This document shows, in pieces, positions 34,303 through 45,445 of a stretch of DNA of 64,000 nucleotides. The translations under genes were made by a program, and so were the position numbers. Position 1 is the first letter of the stretch. Each line of letters starts with the position of its first letter. The stretch is from NCBI RefSeq assembly GCF_050947875.1, contig NC_134572.1, forward strand, positions 120,771,105 through 120,835,104, in the 5' to 3' direction. The notes beneath the pieces were generated by a model. The model did no database searches, had not been told where the DNA came from, and worked only from the letters and a program-made list of their open reading frames with translations. This stretch comes from Dermacentor variabilis. Taxonomy: Eukaryota > Arthropoda > Arachnida > Ixodida > Ixodidae.

Positions 34303-34829
34303 GTCATTCTTAGAATATTCAGCGGCGATGGTAGCCACCCACCACCGAGCCCAACAAGGGGACGCTACAAGGTTAGGAATATACCTGTATACGTCAGCTA
34401 TACAACGCCGCTATAACCTAATATATGTACCCAAGGTTGGGCAGATGAGATGAGATGAGATGGAAAATGAGAAGTAAACTGAAGTGATTAGAAGACAGGA
34501 AAGATTTAAAGTGATAGAGAAAGACGAAGAGTGGAGAGGGGGACAGGAAAAGGCAACTACCGATTTTTCCCCGGTGGGTCAGTCCGGGGGTGCCGTCTAC
34601 GTGAAGCAGAGGCCAAAGAGGTGTGTTGCCGCCGCCGGGGGCCGTAAAGATCCAAACACCCGGCATTGGCTCAACCCCCAGGATCCCCTTTTCCCCGGAC
34701 ACGGCTAGGCCGCGCACGGCTACACGCGGGAGGGTCCAACCCTCGTGTGCTCGGGTACGTGGTGTCGCAACACCCCAAACGCCTGCTGACGCAGACGCCC
34801 CTGTGGGGTTTCTGCGATACATTTGGTCG

Positions 34830-35640
34830 CGGAATCAATCAGAAAAAAGGCGAAGTATTCAACCGCAGCTTCCAGGCTTAGAGCAGAAACGTCAGCCCAC
34901 GATATGAGAGTAATTTTTCGGAACTGTTCCCAGTCGGCTGATTCAGTTTTCCACCGAGGAAACTGTGGGGGACATTCATTCTTATTCGGTGTAGACAGAA
35001 CTATCGGGAAATGGTCGGTCCCGTATGGATTTCTAATATTATTCTATTTAAGATCAGGTAAAAGGGTGGGAGATGCAATAATGAGGTCTATAGAGAAATA
35101 GGTCTTATGTGCAGTATTATAATATGTAGGTGCCTTACTATTCAAAAGGCATGCACCAGATTAAAAGAGAAACTGTTCAATCAGTCGACATCGCACATCG
35201 GAATGAGAGTCGCCCCATAGGTTGCTGTGTGCATTTAAATCTCCTAGAACCAAATAGGGTTGGGGTAATTGATCTATTATTGCATGGAATTCATGTTTTT
35301 GGAGCTGAGAGTGCGGGGGTATATACAGAGAGCAGACGGTAATAAGTTTGTTTAGAAGTATGGCTCGAACGGCCACTGCCTCTAGGGGTGTTTGTAGTTG
35401 TAGATGTTGACACGCTATACATTTATCGAGTATAATGGCTACACCGCCAGATGATGCGATGACATCATCACGATCTTTACGAAAAATAACATAATGACGA
35501 AGAAAGTTAGTGTGTTTAGATTTGAGATGGGTTTCCTGTACACACTGTGCTTTTGGAGTGTGTTCCCAGAGAAGTTCTTGAACATCATTAAGGTTTCTGA
35601 GGAGACGTCTGACGTTCCACTGCATAATTAACGTGTCCAT
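34830..35640 (-). pseudogene. LINE A2 ORF2, endonuclease domain
   Basis: Begins MDTLIMQWNVRRLLRNLND at 35640, 47 bp after ORF1 ends. Open to 35161, then interrupted by a stop and a frame change but readable to about 34830. Active-site words: CVQETHLKS, VLGDLNAHSNLWGD (family GDFNAH) and PYGTDHFPIVL (family SDH, here TDH). RT and RNase H are absent because the copy is interrupted. Confidence 0.82.
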
Positions 35641-35686
35641 AATGAAGTTAATTTGGTGCTGTGTGTATGGAAATGGAAGTTATGCC

Positions 35687-36970
35687 TTATATTACAGAGC
35701 TCTTTCGAGGCCATGTAATCGGGGTTTTCGCATTTTTGAAGCGTTCGAGGGAGCCCCGCCACTCCTTAGGCGTTTGGTGCGCCTTCAGGACAGGTGTAGT
35801 GTCCATTGCCTGTATTGAGGCGCCGGACACGTGCTCTTGAGAGCGAGAAGTTTTCCGAGTGAGTCCTGCCTCGGAAGGAAAGACCCTTGCGCCCACCAGC
35901 CCGGAGGTCGATGGGGCTCCCTGAGGGATTTGGCTGCGCCGGCTGTTGCCAGCGCTGGAAGGGACCGGGGATGCCGGGGCAGCCTCGGCTGCGCCAAACT
36001 TCGGGGTCGATGATCCCTCCTTCTGGGTTGACGGAGCAGCGCTAGCTGCAACCGCCGTGGGGGCAGACTGCGTAACTGCCGACTCAGTTTGTGGGTCGGA
36101 CAGCCACCAGAGGCCGTTGTGACGCGGCCCCCTGATGCGCCACTTCGGCAAAGCTTTTCTTTGGCAGGTATGCTACCCGCCTGCAAGCCTCTTTGAACGA
36201 TATGTTTTCCTTAACTTTGATTGTGACTATTTCTTTTTTTTCCAGGACGGGCACGACCGCGAGTATGCGGCGTGCACCCCTTCACAGTTTACACAATGGA
36301 GAGTGTTCACGCAAGCTTCAGAAGTATGTTCGTGGGCACCACACTTCGCACAGGTTTGACGGCCTCGGCAGCTTTGCGAACTGTGGCCGAAACGTTGGCA
36401 TTCAAAACATCTGAGGGGATTTGGCACATATGGCCTAACACGGAACTTGATGTACCCGACCTCTACAGACTCGGGCAGAATACTTGAGCCAAAAGTCAAT
36501 ATAAGGTGTTTGGTCTTGATTTCTTTGCTGTGACGCCTGATATTAATTCCTTTACCATTGATAACATTCTGCTCGCTGAAGCCCTCCAAGAGTTCTTTCT
36601 CAGTGAGCTCCAGAAAGTCATTGTCCGAGACAACACCACGCCTTGTGTTCATCGTACGGTGCGGGGTTACAATTACTTTGGTTTCCCCAAATGATAATAG
36701 TTTTGTCAATTTCTCATAATGTTTCTGATCGCGGAGTTCCAAGAGGAGGTCACCGCTTGCCATCCTCGACGCCTTATAACCTGGACCAAACACTTCAGTC
36801 AATGTCTTAGAAACAAGGAATGGTGAGATTATTCGAACTGGTTTAGCTGGTTTTTGAGAGTGGATCACGTGAAAACGAGGGGAGGATTCTTTTTGCCGAC
36901 CAAAATACTGGAATACATAATCGGTGCGCCCTCTTTTCTGAGGGCGATCAGAAAGCGGAGGGAAAGCCAT
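35687..36970 (-). pseudogene. LINE A2 ORF1 with two knuckles
   Basis: Start at 36970 (MAFPPLSDRPQKRGRT). Conserved blocks: MASGDLLLELRDQKHYEKL, GVVSDNDFLELTEKELLEGF, GFSEQNVI, PYVPNPLRCFECQRFGHSSQ with the first CCHC, CAKCGAHEHTSEAC as the second and CVNCEGVHAAYSRSC as a third. The open frame to 36227 covers residues 1-247. It ends in an A8 run (36234-36241) where copy A1 reads through, so a one-base loss there shifts the frame. The proline/serine-rich tail (35687-36151) is back in the original frame after a second indel near 36120. Confidence 0.85.
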
Positions 36971-38790
36971 AAAGGGATTGAATTTTCGGCAATAACGCCA
37001 GCCACCCACCGTGAAGTCCTATAAGGGGACGCAACAGGGACTGTAAGAACAGGTCCTGCAAACGCCAGCTGTACGTTATCACTATAACCAAATATGATAT
37101 AACCTAGGTTGGTTATTCACACAAGGTTAACCCTTGCTGCCTGGAAAATTGGAAGTGAGCGGAAGCTAGGAGAAGACAGGAAAGATGGAAAGTAAGAGAA
37201 AGACGAAGGTTGGAGGGAGAGCGAGAGACAGGAAAAGGCAACTACCGATTTCCCCCGGGTGGGTCAGTCCGGGGGTGCCGTCTACGTGAAGTCGAGGCCA
37301 AAGAGGTGTGTTGCCGCCGCTCGGGGGCCGTAAAGGTCCAAACACCCGGCATTCGCTCAACCCCTTAGGATCCTCTTTTCCCCGGACACGGCTAAGCCGC
37401 GCACGGCTAGACGCGGGAGGGTCCAACCCTCGTGTGCCCGGGTCCTTGGTGTCGCAACACACAAAACACCTGCTGACGCAGACACCCCTGCGGGGAGTAG
37501 CAAAAGCTGAACAGTAGCCTCATAACCTCGGATTCTTCACCACGCGACGCGCGGGACGAGTTATTTGAAGTCTTCTTTTCTAGGCAGTTCAAAGCAGAAG
37601 AGACAATAATGACTGGTATGCAGTGAGAGCCACTCGTCAAACTAAACCAGCGTTGAGATTGAAGAATTTAATGTAACCCAGCGGTAAGCGGAAGGCGGGA
37701 AAGTATACGAAGAAAGAATGACTTGTGTCTTAGCGCTTCACCGCTACCACTCAGCCCGAATTTCAGAAACCAATACAATTCCGACTTGTTCTCTAAAGAC
37801 AATTGCTCATGCACAAGTGCGAACTCTTATTGGAACCGATACCGTGCAAAACGTTGCAAGATCTACGACTCCTAATAATTTCCTGTCTACGACATTACTA
37901 CTTCGCATTATGGGCGACAGTGCAATTATTGGTGTTTTTATGGTAGCAAGAGACAAACACTGCTAAGCATCTGCATACATGCACTGAAATTGACCGAACG
38001 ATATATATTGGCGTTATAATGCGTAATACCAAACTAATATATAAGATATGCTACAGAACGTATCGGCCGATGTATGTCAATCACGCCTACACGCTCATGA
38101 AAGACAGCGAAGCTGCACCTGAAAGTTCTCACGCCCATTTGAAGTATGACAAGTCTGGTTCGCCACAGCAAGATAGCAATCCAAGGCTTTGCAAACGCTC
38201 CGCTATATCTAGTACATTCCTTTTACTAAACCCGAGGCTTTTCAAACGCCTACTCCACCCGTAAGAGCCTGGTAATCATATAGGGTCTGCTAATGCAACG
38301 CATTTTCCTGCATGCTCCACTGGCTCTCATTACACCGGCGTTTCACGGCGTCTGCTCACGCCTTAGCCAGAGTTTCATTGTTTCTTGAGACACTGTATTT
38401 ACCCATACTATGTAACTTGCCTAAAATGAATATATGGCACAGCCATATATATTCAAAACACACTAAGAACACATATTCAAAGTACGAGAGAAGTGCACAG
38501 TGAGATTTACTCAATGAAGTTATTAAGAGTGGGAGAATAAGCGATGTCATTGAAGCCAACATTTCGACGAACAGAAATGACTTTGCCAACACAGTGGCTT
38601 CAGCGACTATCTATTTCCTAGAATGGGGTTATAAGCTCCCTTAATGTCTTTTCAGGTGTTTCCTTCTTTGTGAATACACGTCTATCAGCACTTGTCCCGT
38701 GTCCACATTTTCATTGTGCTCTTTTCCTTTGTCCTCGTGAAATCGGTCACTCGACGTCGAACAGTGCTCGTCCAACGGAAAACTAGCTAA

Positions 38791-38930
38791 TAATAATACT
38801 AATAATGTTTGGGGTTTTACGTGCCAAAACCACTTTCTGATTATGAGGCACGCCGTAGTGGAGGACTCCGGAAATTTTGACCGCCTGGGGTTCTTTAACG
38901 TGCACCTAAATCTAAGCACACGGGCGAAAT
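38791..38930 (-). mobile_element. SINE copy with 8-bp target-site duplication
   Basis: 140-bp insert flanked by CTAGCTAA at 38783-38790 and 38931-38938. Same body as the SINE at 17463-17665 but lacking the tRNA-like half, that is 5'-truncated, with a TAA-rich tail (38791-38806). The corresponding position in unit 2 (58473-58480, CTGGCTAA) is uninterrupted, so this insertion postdates the duplication. Confidence 0.88.
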
Positions 38931-39650
38931 CTAGCTAAAACACGACGCAAAGCTAAATACTTATTTGAGGGATATGAATGGCAACTTGGTATACTGATTA
39001 CTAATTTCAAGCAGATTGTTTTAACGGCCGCCACGCAGATGGCCTTTAGCATAATAGCGTCAGCCTGTGTGAGCTTTAGTCCACAGCGACAGTCGTACGA
39101 CCTCCTCGTTACTTCCGAAAGGGATGCGATGTAAATCAAAAAAACAAAAACGAAATTCCTGATTGAAAAACAGCGTGTATACGTTGTTTCCCTAGTTGAT
39201 TCAGATAACATATTTTTTAATTTATTAATTTAGTGTAAAGTTTACAGGCTAATTCCGGGGCTCTGACTTACGCTGTGTTGAATTTATATTCATAACGACC
39301 ATGCCGAAGAACGCTGGCCTTGCAAGCCGCGGCACGGAACTGGCTGCAGAACTCCCCTCGTCGGCTTCGCAGTAGGTATATTCATGAGGAACCAACATTC
39401 CAACTGCACAGCGAGGCATATTTGCTCTTGCATCCGTTAAATTTAGCTTTAAGGACATGATGGAAGCTCAAAGGCATACACTGCTACATAGCTTTGTTTT
39501 AGTTGCCAGAATTGCTAACTAGATAAAAAACTAAAGTTTAGCGCCACCTAGAGCAAGCACGGAGGCTTGTAAATACAGGGTATGTTAAAGGCGTGCCTTA
39601 AGGCTTGGCTCCATCGACAGCAATCACAGGATTGCCCTTCCCATGTACAG

Positions 39651-39848
39651 TAAGCTTCGTAGTCTCCAACAATTCCCAGAGGTCACACTGAAGGAAATTC
39701 AACAATAATACACACTCCCATGTACAGCATTGGTAGGATACTACTTGTATCACGACCACTTCACTACCAAAATGTAAATAAGTTTCGTAGTCTACAATAT
39801 ATTCCAAAGGTCACACTGAAAGACGTTCAACAATAATAGGCACTCCCA
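39651..39848. repeat. Local tandem duplication, period ~128 bp
   Basis: 39651-39720 and 39779-39848 share AGTCT-CAA, TCACACTGAA and TTCAACAATAATA. Unit 2 has a single copy at about 59205-59262, so this doubling occurred after the segmental duplication or was lost from unit 2. Confidence 0.7.
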
Positions 39849-40834
39849 TAGCGCCCAACGGCCGAACTGACTGTAGCACATCGAGCGGCCGCTATTAAAA
39901 GCTGAACCGCACTTCCGATATCGGTTTTGGCACGCAGGTTACGCCGGCTGCGCTGATCGGTGCGGCACTTGTTTTTACTTCTAGTGCTCAACTGTGCGCG
40001 GTCATGGTGCGGAATAGTTTCTTATTAAGTAAAAATGGCTTTGAACGATCTTTACAAACCTTCAACGAATCTGTACATTGTGAAATTTCACACAGAAGAT
40101 GGAAGACACCTTGTAAAATAGCAAATTGTTTATTTTGCTCTATATAAATCTCGTTGCGGGCTGTTTATAAACTCGTCAAAAGTTGCGCAGCAAGCAAGCC
40201 GCAGTAATTCCCGTACGAGGCTCCGCCGGAAGACTTGAGTGAAAAAAAGTCAATTACAAGTACGTATCGTTTTCGTATTTAGACGTTGTATAGGAATACA
40301 GCGTGTAGAGGCGAAAGTGTTGAATGGGCGGCAGTACGAACAAAAACAATTCTTTTTTACATTCATGACGTAAAATACACCCGACTCCTCCTAAATAATA
40401 CCATAAGATATGACGAAAACATCTGGTTTCCATGCATTCCCCCATTCCCGGACATTATTTCCTGCATTTTAAGAGCCCAAATACACGGGCGACCGGGCGC
40501 ATTCGACCCAACTTGAGCTCAGCCGACGCAGTGGTACAATATACCTCCACAGATGTGGCCACAGAACGCTGGCTCCCAGCCAGACCATGCTAGGCGCCAC
40601 CAGAATGCTTTTTATTTGCACTCAAATGCGTGGGTGCAAAGCCTGTGTTCAGTCCTTCAAAAAACGAAATTCTCACTAACATGTACCTGGTGTTTGGGCT
40701 CCTCAGCTTTATTTTATGCGAGTTCGGCCGGATCAAGCAATACATTCCCGTGTTATCACTCTTGCAATTGCTCGGTGCGCTTTCGACAATCGCGATTCCC
40801 TAAAGAAGTGTATATTGTTAGGGGGGAGGAGAAA

Positions 40835-41230
40835 GCATAAGAAGCGTCTCATACTTGTCCCCGTAAAATTCAGTACACGCGGAACCAACCGGTGCAAGCG
40901 TGGTTCAAAGTCTCCCAAAAAGTAATGATTAACTGCAATAATATTGGGGGTCATAGAAAGCGTCAAGAACTTTTTCCAATAAGATTCAGTTCATGCGAAA
41001 CTAAGCGTCACCCCGGCCGAACTGCGTTTTCGCTAACTACGTCACAACGCAGGTTCGGCAGGCGTGCCTAAAAAGTACTGATGTGACAATAATGTTGGGG
41101 CCCATAGAAAGTGTTGCAAGCATGTGCCGGTGCTGTTCAGTAGACCCCAAACTAACTGGCGACAACGGCCGAGCTGTTTTTTTGCTAACTGCGTCGGAAC
41201 GCAAGGTGCCATACAGTAAACCTAAATTGC
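40835..41230 (+). repeat. Three tandem repeats of 116-151 bp (unit 1)
   Basis: The word TTCAGT-NNACNCGAAAC recurs at 40869, 40985 and 41136, each preceded by a CATAGAAAGYGT...GTCCC-type stretch and followed by GGCCGARCTG, GCTAACT-CGTC and AACGCA. Spacings are 116 and 151 bp. The same triplet with spacings 118 and 151 is in unit 2 (59810-60190), so triplication predates the segmental duplication. Confidence 0.75.
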
Positions 41231-41985
41231 TTCAAATATAGCACAGGCTGTAAAACTAAATTTCTCACCTTGTCCTAGTCGAATGGTGCAGCGGTGCCGC
41301 GTCGAAGTGCAGAAAGAACGCAAGAATACGCCAAGAGCGCAGGAAACCAGTCTGCGTCCGTAAAAATATGGCACAGGGGTTGCCGAACAGGCGAGCGCTC
41401 ACATGTGCAGCAGGCCTCACGCGGTCCCGTGGCGTGTCCGGCACGTGACGTATGCGTGGTCCGCGTCCGGCGTGTCAACGGCTGTGCTGAGGTAACGCAC
41501 GAAAAAAATGTTTCTAAGCATGAGTTCATTCATGCGCAAAACTATAGTTTCAGCGGGCGTGAATAAAAAGAAATAAAGCAAGGTCTAGTAACTTCATTTC
41601 ACATTCTTTGTTGCAATGTTCGCGGCACCTAACGAGCACGGTTTTAAATCTTCGTTGACGTTTTTCCTGTTGCAAGTTTCGGCCGAGTGTCCGCTCTTGA
41701 ATTTCTTTGTGGCTCACATTTTTGGAAAGGCTCAATATATCAGGCGGATCCCTCGCACTCTGGCAATTGGTGTGCGTGAAGCTCTGATTAGCCAGCAATG
41801 TAAAGAGATGCATTACGATGAGAGACGCGCTGTTGATTTCAATGGCAGACGCCTCCCTCGCCATCATGATGAAACTTGCTGAGGTAGTGGAAGCATGCTG
41901 GAAAAGTTAGGCGGTCACTTGTCTAGAGTAAACTGTCCCGACGCTGACGCGGTTCGCAACGCAGCTAGTAGATTCGTTTCTCACG
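41231..41985. other. Duplicated non-coding sequence
   Basis: Part of unit 1. Frames at 41294-41566 and 41616-41882 translate to nothing recognisable, and their unit 2 counterparts differ in frame, so conservation is of DNA, not of a protein. Non-coding by that test. Confidence 0.6.
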
Positions 41986-43491
41986 TGTGCGCGTGTGTGT
42001 GTGTAAACCTTTATTAAAGAAAAAGAAAATAACGGAAGGGAAAACGTTGCCTTAGGGTGGGGCCTTTGATCCAGAACTGCACTGTTGTGGCAATATGGCT
42101 GGGCCTAATCTAGAAGAGCTATTTGGCCCCCAAGATCGTAGTCCGCGTCTTTCGTCTCCAATGGCTGCGAGAAGTTCGAGGTTAGTGTCAGTGGTGAGTC
42201 TACTGTGTGAGAGGGCCACCGCTATTGCCCATGTGATATGTCTCAGTGTAGATCGATCCGCGCACCAGAGACAGGCGATCTCTGGTGCCGCCTATGTGAT
42301 TTTCTCTGTCCGAGGAGGTTTGGATAAGCAACTGGTTTGAATTCTGGGCCAGTTACTTCCTTGACTGCGCGTGAGTTGATTGCAGGGGTGGAGGGATAAT
42401 GTGCCGCTCGTTCCTTTGCAGGGAAAGGAGCCGCACACCCTCATGAGCTTTCCTTTGTTCACAAAGAACTACTTCTCTCTATCGCCCGCGGGATGACCGG
42501 TTTTGCATTGGAGGGATCCCGAGGTTGAGCACACCCTTGGGTTATTTGCTTCTCGAGTGGAGGACTGAGTCGCCTCGTTTCCCTCACCTGGTGATTTCGT
42601 GGTCCCATTGTAAGGGTTTTCTTAGAAGTCTTACTGCAGTTGCGAGTAGGACCCCCTTGAGATAGGCCTTGCATGCCTCTTCGGACTCTGTTAGTACGTG
42701 GACCGATTTGTCCTTTCGATATGCATCATTTATGGCTGTTGCAACAGCCACCATCTCTGCAGTGGTTGCCGAGCGCGTCTTGTCTCGAGCCGCTTGGATC
42801 TGCCGGTCGTGTCTCATGACTGCAATCGTGCAGTAGTTTCTTCCCTGGAGGCAGATCGCGTTTTTGTAGGTGCTGGGATCGTGTTGGTATGTTGCATGTT
42901 CTCGGGGATGGGCGTGATGTGGTTCTTGTCCCTTTTGGCTTTGTTTAGTAGCATTTTGGACCGCTAAGGTACTCTTGGTTAAGTGAGTGGGCTAACCGTT
43001 CCAGGACGAACCTGCCAAGTGCCGTGGTTGTGAGTCGCTCCTTGTGCGCCACTCGTAGAGCTGCAGCGTATTCCTAAAAGGTGTTGCATTTTCCCATGTT
43101 AGTGAGGAGGCCGAGCGCAGTTTTGTAACTTCCTCGCAGGAGAAGGTTTGCTTGTTCCATGTCGCACTTACATCTAAGTTGGTATGGGAGGGCGTACGTT
43201 AGGCGACTGATCACGAAGACTTGCAAGAGGTGTCTCCCGCGTCCGTCCCTTCTAAAGGCAATGTGGTCTATGAGAAGGAACTAGACAATCTTGGCCATGC
43301 TAAGCAACTTTGTGAGCGCCGTTTGTGGGCTAAAGTTGTCCTAAACATGCATGCCCGCATCTCGTAGCTGTGCAGTGTCCTCTGTCGGCATACCGCAGAG
43401 CGCAAGCTCGATTCGTGTGTCGGTCTTGCAGCGTCCGTATTTCAATCTGGCTCTGATGAGCGATGACATCTATGGGCATACCGCGCAGACG
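41986..43491 (-). pseudogene. LINE D, RT thumb and RNase H remnant (unit 1)
   Basis: A 5'-truncated I-type LINE on the minus strand. The thumb region is readable across frames: RRDGRGRHLLQVF and SRLTYALPYQL (near 43180-43250), SYKTALGLLTNM (near 43120), AAALRVAHKERLTTTALGRF (43075-43015). The RNase H part keeps TTAEMVAVATAINDAY (42765-42720, catalytic glutamate) and VHVLTESEEACKAYL (42705-42660, where the family aspartate is glutamate). A pol II-type AATAAAGG near 42020 and a TG tail (41990-42002) mark the 3' end. Unit 2 retains only the thumb (60660-61300). Confidence 0.75.
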
Positions 43492-43494
43492 GTC

Positions 43495-43499
43495 ATCAT

Positions 43500-43543
<44 letters not shown>
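43495..43543 (-). repeat. (ATC)n(AGC)n microsatellite, RTE tail
   Basis: Five to six ATC units followed by about eleven AGC units, immediately beyond the end of the RTE coding region. Confidence 0.92.
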
Positions 43544-43547
<4 letters not shown>

Positions 43548-43549
43548 GG

Positions 43550-44055
43550 TTACGCCCACTGCAGGGCAAAGGCCTCTCCCATAGTTCTCCAACAACCCCG
43601 GTCATGTACTAATTGTGGCCATGTCGTCCCTGCAAAATTCTTAATCTCATCCGCCCACCTAACTTTCTGCCGGCCCCTGCTACGCTTCCATTCCCTTGGA
43701 ACCCAGTACATAACCCTTAATGGCCATCGGTTATCTTCCCTCCTCATTACATGTCCTGCCCATGCCCCCCCCCCCATTTCCTTTTCTTGATTTCAACTAA
43801 GATGTCATTAACTCGCGTTTGTTCCCTCACCCAATCTGCTCTTTTCTTATCCCTTAATGTTACACCTATCATTCTTCTTTCCAGAGCTCGTTGCGTCGTC
43901 CTCAATTTGAGTAGAACCCTTTTCGTAAGCCTCCAGGTTTCTGCCCCGTACGTGAGCACTGGTAAGACACAGCTATTATACACTTTTCTCAAGAGGGATA
44001 ATGGCAACCTGCTGTTCATGATCTCAGCATCCCTGCCAAACGCAGCCCAGCCCAT
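43550..44055 (-). pseudogene. RTE LINE ORF2 C-terminus
   Basis: Frame 43747-44055 shows the post-RT region: RDAEIMNSRLPLSLLRKVYN, CVLPVLTYGAETW and ALERRMIGVTLRDKKR. After a frame change in a C-rich run (43767-43776) frame 43550-43777 gives MRREDNRWPLRVMYWVPRE, GRQKVRWADEIKNFAGTTW and MGEAFALQW, the canonical end of RTE proteins. Endonuclease and polymerase core are absent because of truncation. The reading ends about 50 bp before the microsatellite tail. Confidence 0.88.
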
Positions 44056-44056
44056 T

Positions 44057-44058
<2 letters not shown>

Positions 44059-44093
<35 letters not shown>
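44059..44093. repeat. (TA)n microsatellite
   Basis: About 17 TA units at the junction between the truncated RTE element and the flanking duplicated DNA. Confidence 0.92.
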
Positions 44094-44096
<3 letters not shown>

Positions 44097-44112
44097 CATA
44101 CCTCCTATATGA

Positions 44113-44480
44113 GCACAGACGCTCAAAACTCTCAAATCCACAACACAGGGGAGGACAAATAGACGGAAAGAGAGGGAGGCTAGCCAGTTCTTAGACCAGC
44201 TGGCTACCCTGCGCTGGGAAAAATGGGTAAGGGAAACAAAAGATAATATCAAATAGATATTACGAGAAAGAAAAAAAGGTAATAAGGAAGGAAGAGCAAA
44301 TATAAAAGAACAAGGAAAGGAGAATGTGGCACTGCCTTAAATCTCTCTCTAAAACTATTCCTTTGCAAGAAGCGCCCCAACGCTTTTGAAGCCTTCTGTG
44401 CTTAGGAAGGTCTTCGCCAGTGTCCCAGGACCTTTTCATTCGATAAAGGGCCTTTGTGAAGACTATCTAAGAAACTTCAG
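44113..44480 (-). pseudogene. LINE E, extreme C-terminus and 3' UTR (unit 1)
   Basis: Minus-strand reading gives LAKTFLSTEGFKSVGALLAK then stop at about 44351, and a 3' UTR that includes AGGGTAGCCAGCTGGTCTAA (near 44210), a word I recall from tick LINE 3' ends. Unit 2 has the same peptide end (KTFLSTEGFKNVGA) at 61540-61620 with conserved frame, supporting that this was coding. Upstream coding sequence up to 45.4 kb is not recognisable. Confidence 0.5.
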
Positions 44481-45445
44481 TTATTTCCTTGACGCACTGA
44501 AGCGGAGACATTCGTTCCTCGCTGGCGCCTGCATCCATTGGTTGAGAATCATGTGCTTTGCCGAATGCTTAAATTACATCCGAAAATATACTGTTTCACC
44601 CACATTGCATATAAGTGAAATGATACCCGGCGCAATCTTATGCGCAGCAGTTTGGGTCCATTAACCACAGGTTTTCAGTGAAAGTCTTTATCCTTTATCA
44701 GCTCCTCGGATGCTACAGCACTGAATGCTTCTAATTTATGGGGCCGTTGGGCTGCATTGTTGAATGGCTGGCTGGATAACGAGTTCTGACTGGCTGACAC
44801 CTCGCTGACTCTGCAGCATATGAGTAAATGTGTTGGTTCGATTCAGAGAGCAGCCAAGGCAGCTAGGCGCGAAAACAAAATTTACCAGTGCATGACGCGG
44901 GCGCGAACTAAGGGACGGGACGACCACAATATAGAGACGAATAACAGAAAGATTAAATAAATAATTTTGTGCATACAGCCCTCCAACATTAACAGCTTTA
45001 TAGCACGTTCATACGATGGGTTCAGTGCATTAATACATGCCCGAGTCCTGCTAGCCGCCAAAACGCCCATGACGATGTTCCAGGCAGTCCTGATGATGAT
45101 TGCGAGGTTTCTACGCTGCCGCTCACGCAGTTTCGGGCTATGTACTTGGCAGTCACAAAACAGCCCACCACCATATCCGTGTGCGGTCATCAACACAGCT
45201 TCCGTAGAATGCCAGCACAGGCTCTTCGTCAGCCAAACTACTGCAGGCAGCAGACTATCCAGCCGTAGGAAGTCATTGAGAATTCGGCCCCTTTGTCAGC
45301 TAGTCGGCAGACCGTAGACACGAACACGGCGTCAATTGCCTAGGTGCGCCAACTACCGAGAGCCTCGGGTGAGAGGAGACCAGCGGTAATGGGAGTCTCC
45401 TGTTGACGTCCCAACAGTCGAGGTTACTGAATACCCATTCCCACC
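44481..45445. other. Duplicated sequence without recognised gene
   Basis: Matches 61630-62592. A minus-strand frame (44882-45196) shares ACIN-LNPSYERAI-LL with the unit 2 frame 61941-62216, but both contain stops nearby and match nothing I know. Confidence 0.45.

Larger units (their letters stand above)
30901..34816 (-). mobile_element. LINE A, copy A3 (5' end intact, 3' end lost)
   Basis: From the 5' end at 34816 (starting CCCCACAGGGGCGTC on the minus strand) it has a ~510-bp 5' UTR, ORF1 with CCHC knuckles, then ORF2 with endonuclease and RT. It stops within RT after the YVDD motif, so thumb, RNase H and 3' tail are missing. It interrupts copy A2, whose ORF2 sequence resumes immediately at 34817. 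Its proteins are clearly more diverged from A1 and A2 than those are from each other, so it is a different subfamily. Confidence 0.85.
34817..37495 (-). mobile_element. LINE A, copy A2 (5' end intact, interrupted by A3)
   Basis: 5' end at about 37495 (minus strand CCCCGCAGGGGTGTC), 5' UTR to 36971, ORF1, and the endonuclease part of ORF2. At 34816/34817 it meets the 5' end of copy A3. If A3 simply inserted, the rest of A2 should appear beyond 30.9 kb; it does not, so a deletion followed or the two were joined by rearrangement. Confidence 0.85.
43492..44095 (-). mobile_element. RTE-type LINE, 5'-truncated, inserted in unit 1
   Basis: About 600 bp containing the C-terminus of an RTE-clade ORF2, ending in a (GCT)n(GAT)n tail on the minus strand. 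Flanks show a probable target duplication: GCATACCGCGCAGACG at 43476-43491 and GCATACC...GCACAGACG at 44096-44121, the latter with about 10 extra bases. Unit 2 has the uninterrupted site GATACCGCACAGACGCTC at 61295-61312. A (TA)n run at 44059-44093 lies at its truncated 5' end. Confidence 0.87.
37496..45445. repeat. Tandem segmental duplication, unit 1
   Basis: About 8 kb that recurs as unit 2 (45446-62592). Head block 37498-37850 matches 45454-45789 (TAGCAAAAGCTGA start, CACGCGACG, GTTCAAAGCA, CTTAGCGCTTCACCGCTA, TTGTTCTCTAAAG). The body 38331-45445 matches about 57980-62592 in the same order and orientation. Similarity ranges from weak to nearly identical (the block ATGTTTCTAAGCATGAGTTC at 41509 and 60470). 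Unit 1 contains extra insertions at 38791-38930 and 43492-44095. 37851-38330 has no counterpart in unit 2 and no recognised feature. Confidence 0.82.

Noticed and set aside
41294..41566. A 90-codon protein conserved in unit 2 (60253-60456)
   Set aside because: DNA similarity is high but the frame is not maintained between the copies.
43330..43605. Polyalanine/polyaspartate protein on the minus strand
   Set aside because: The tract is the translated (AGC)n(ATC)n tail of the RTE element.
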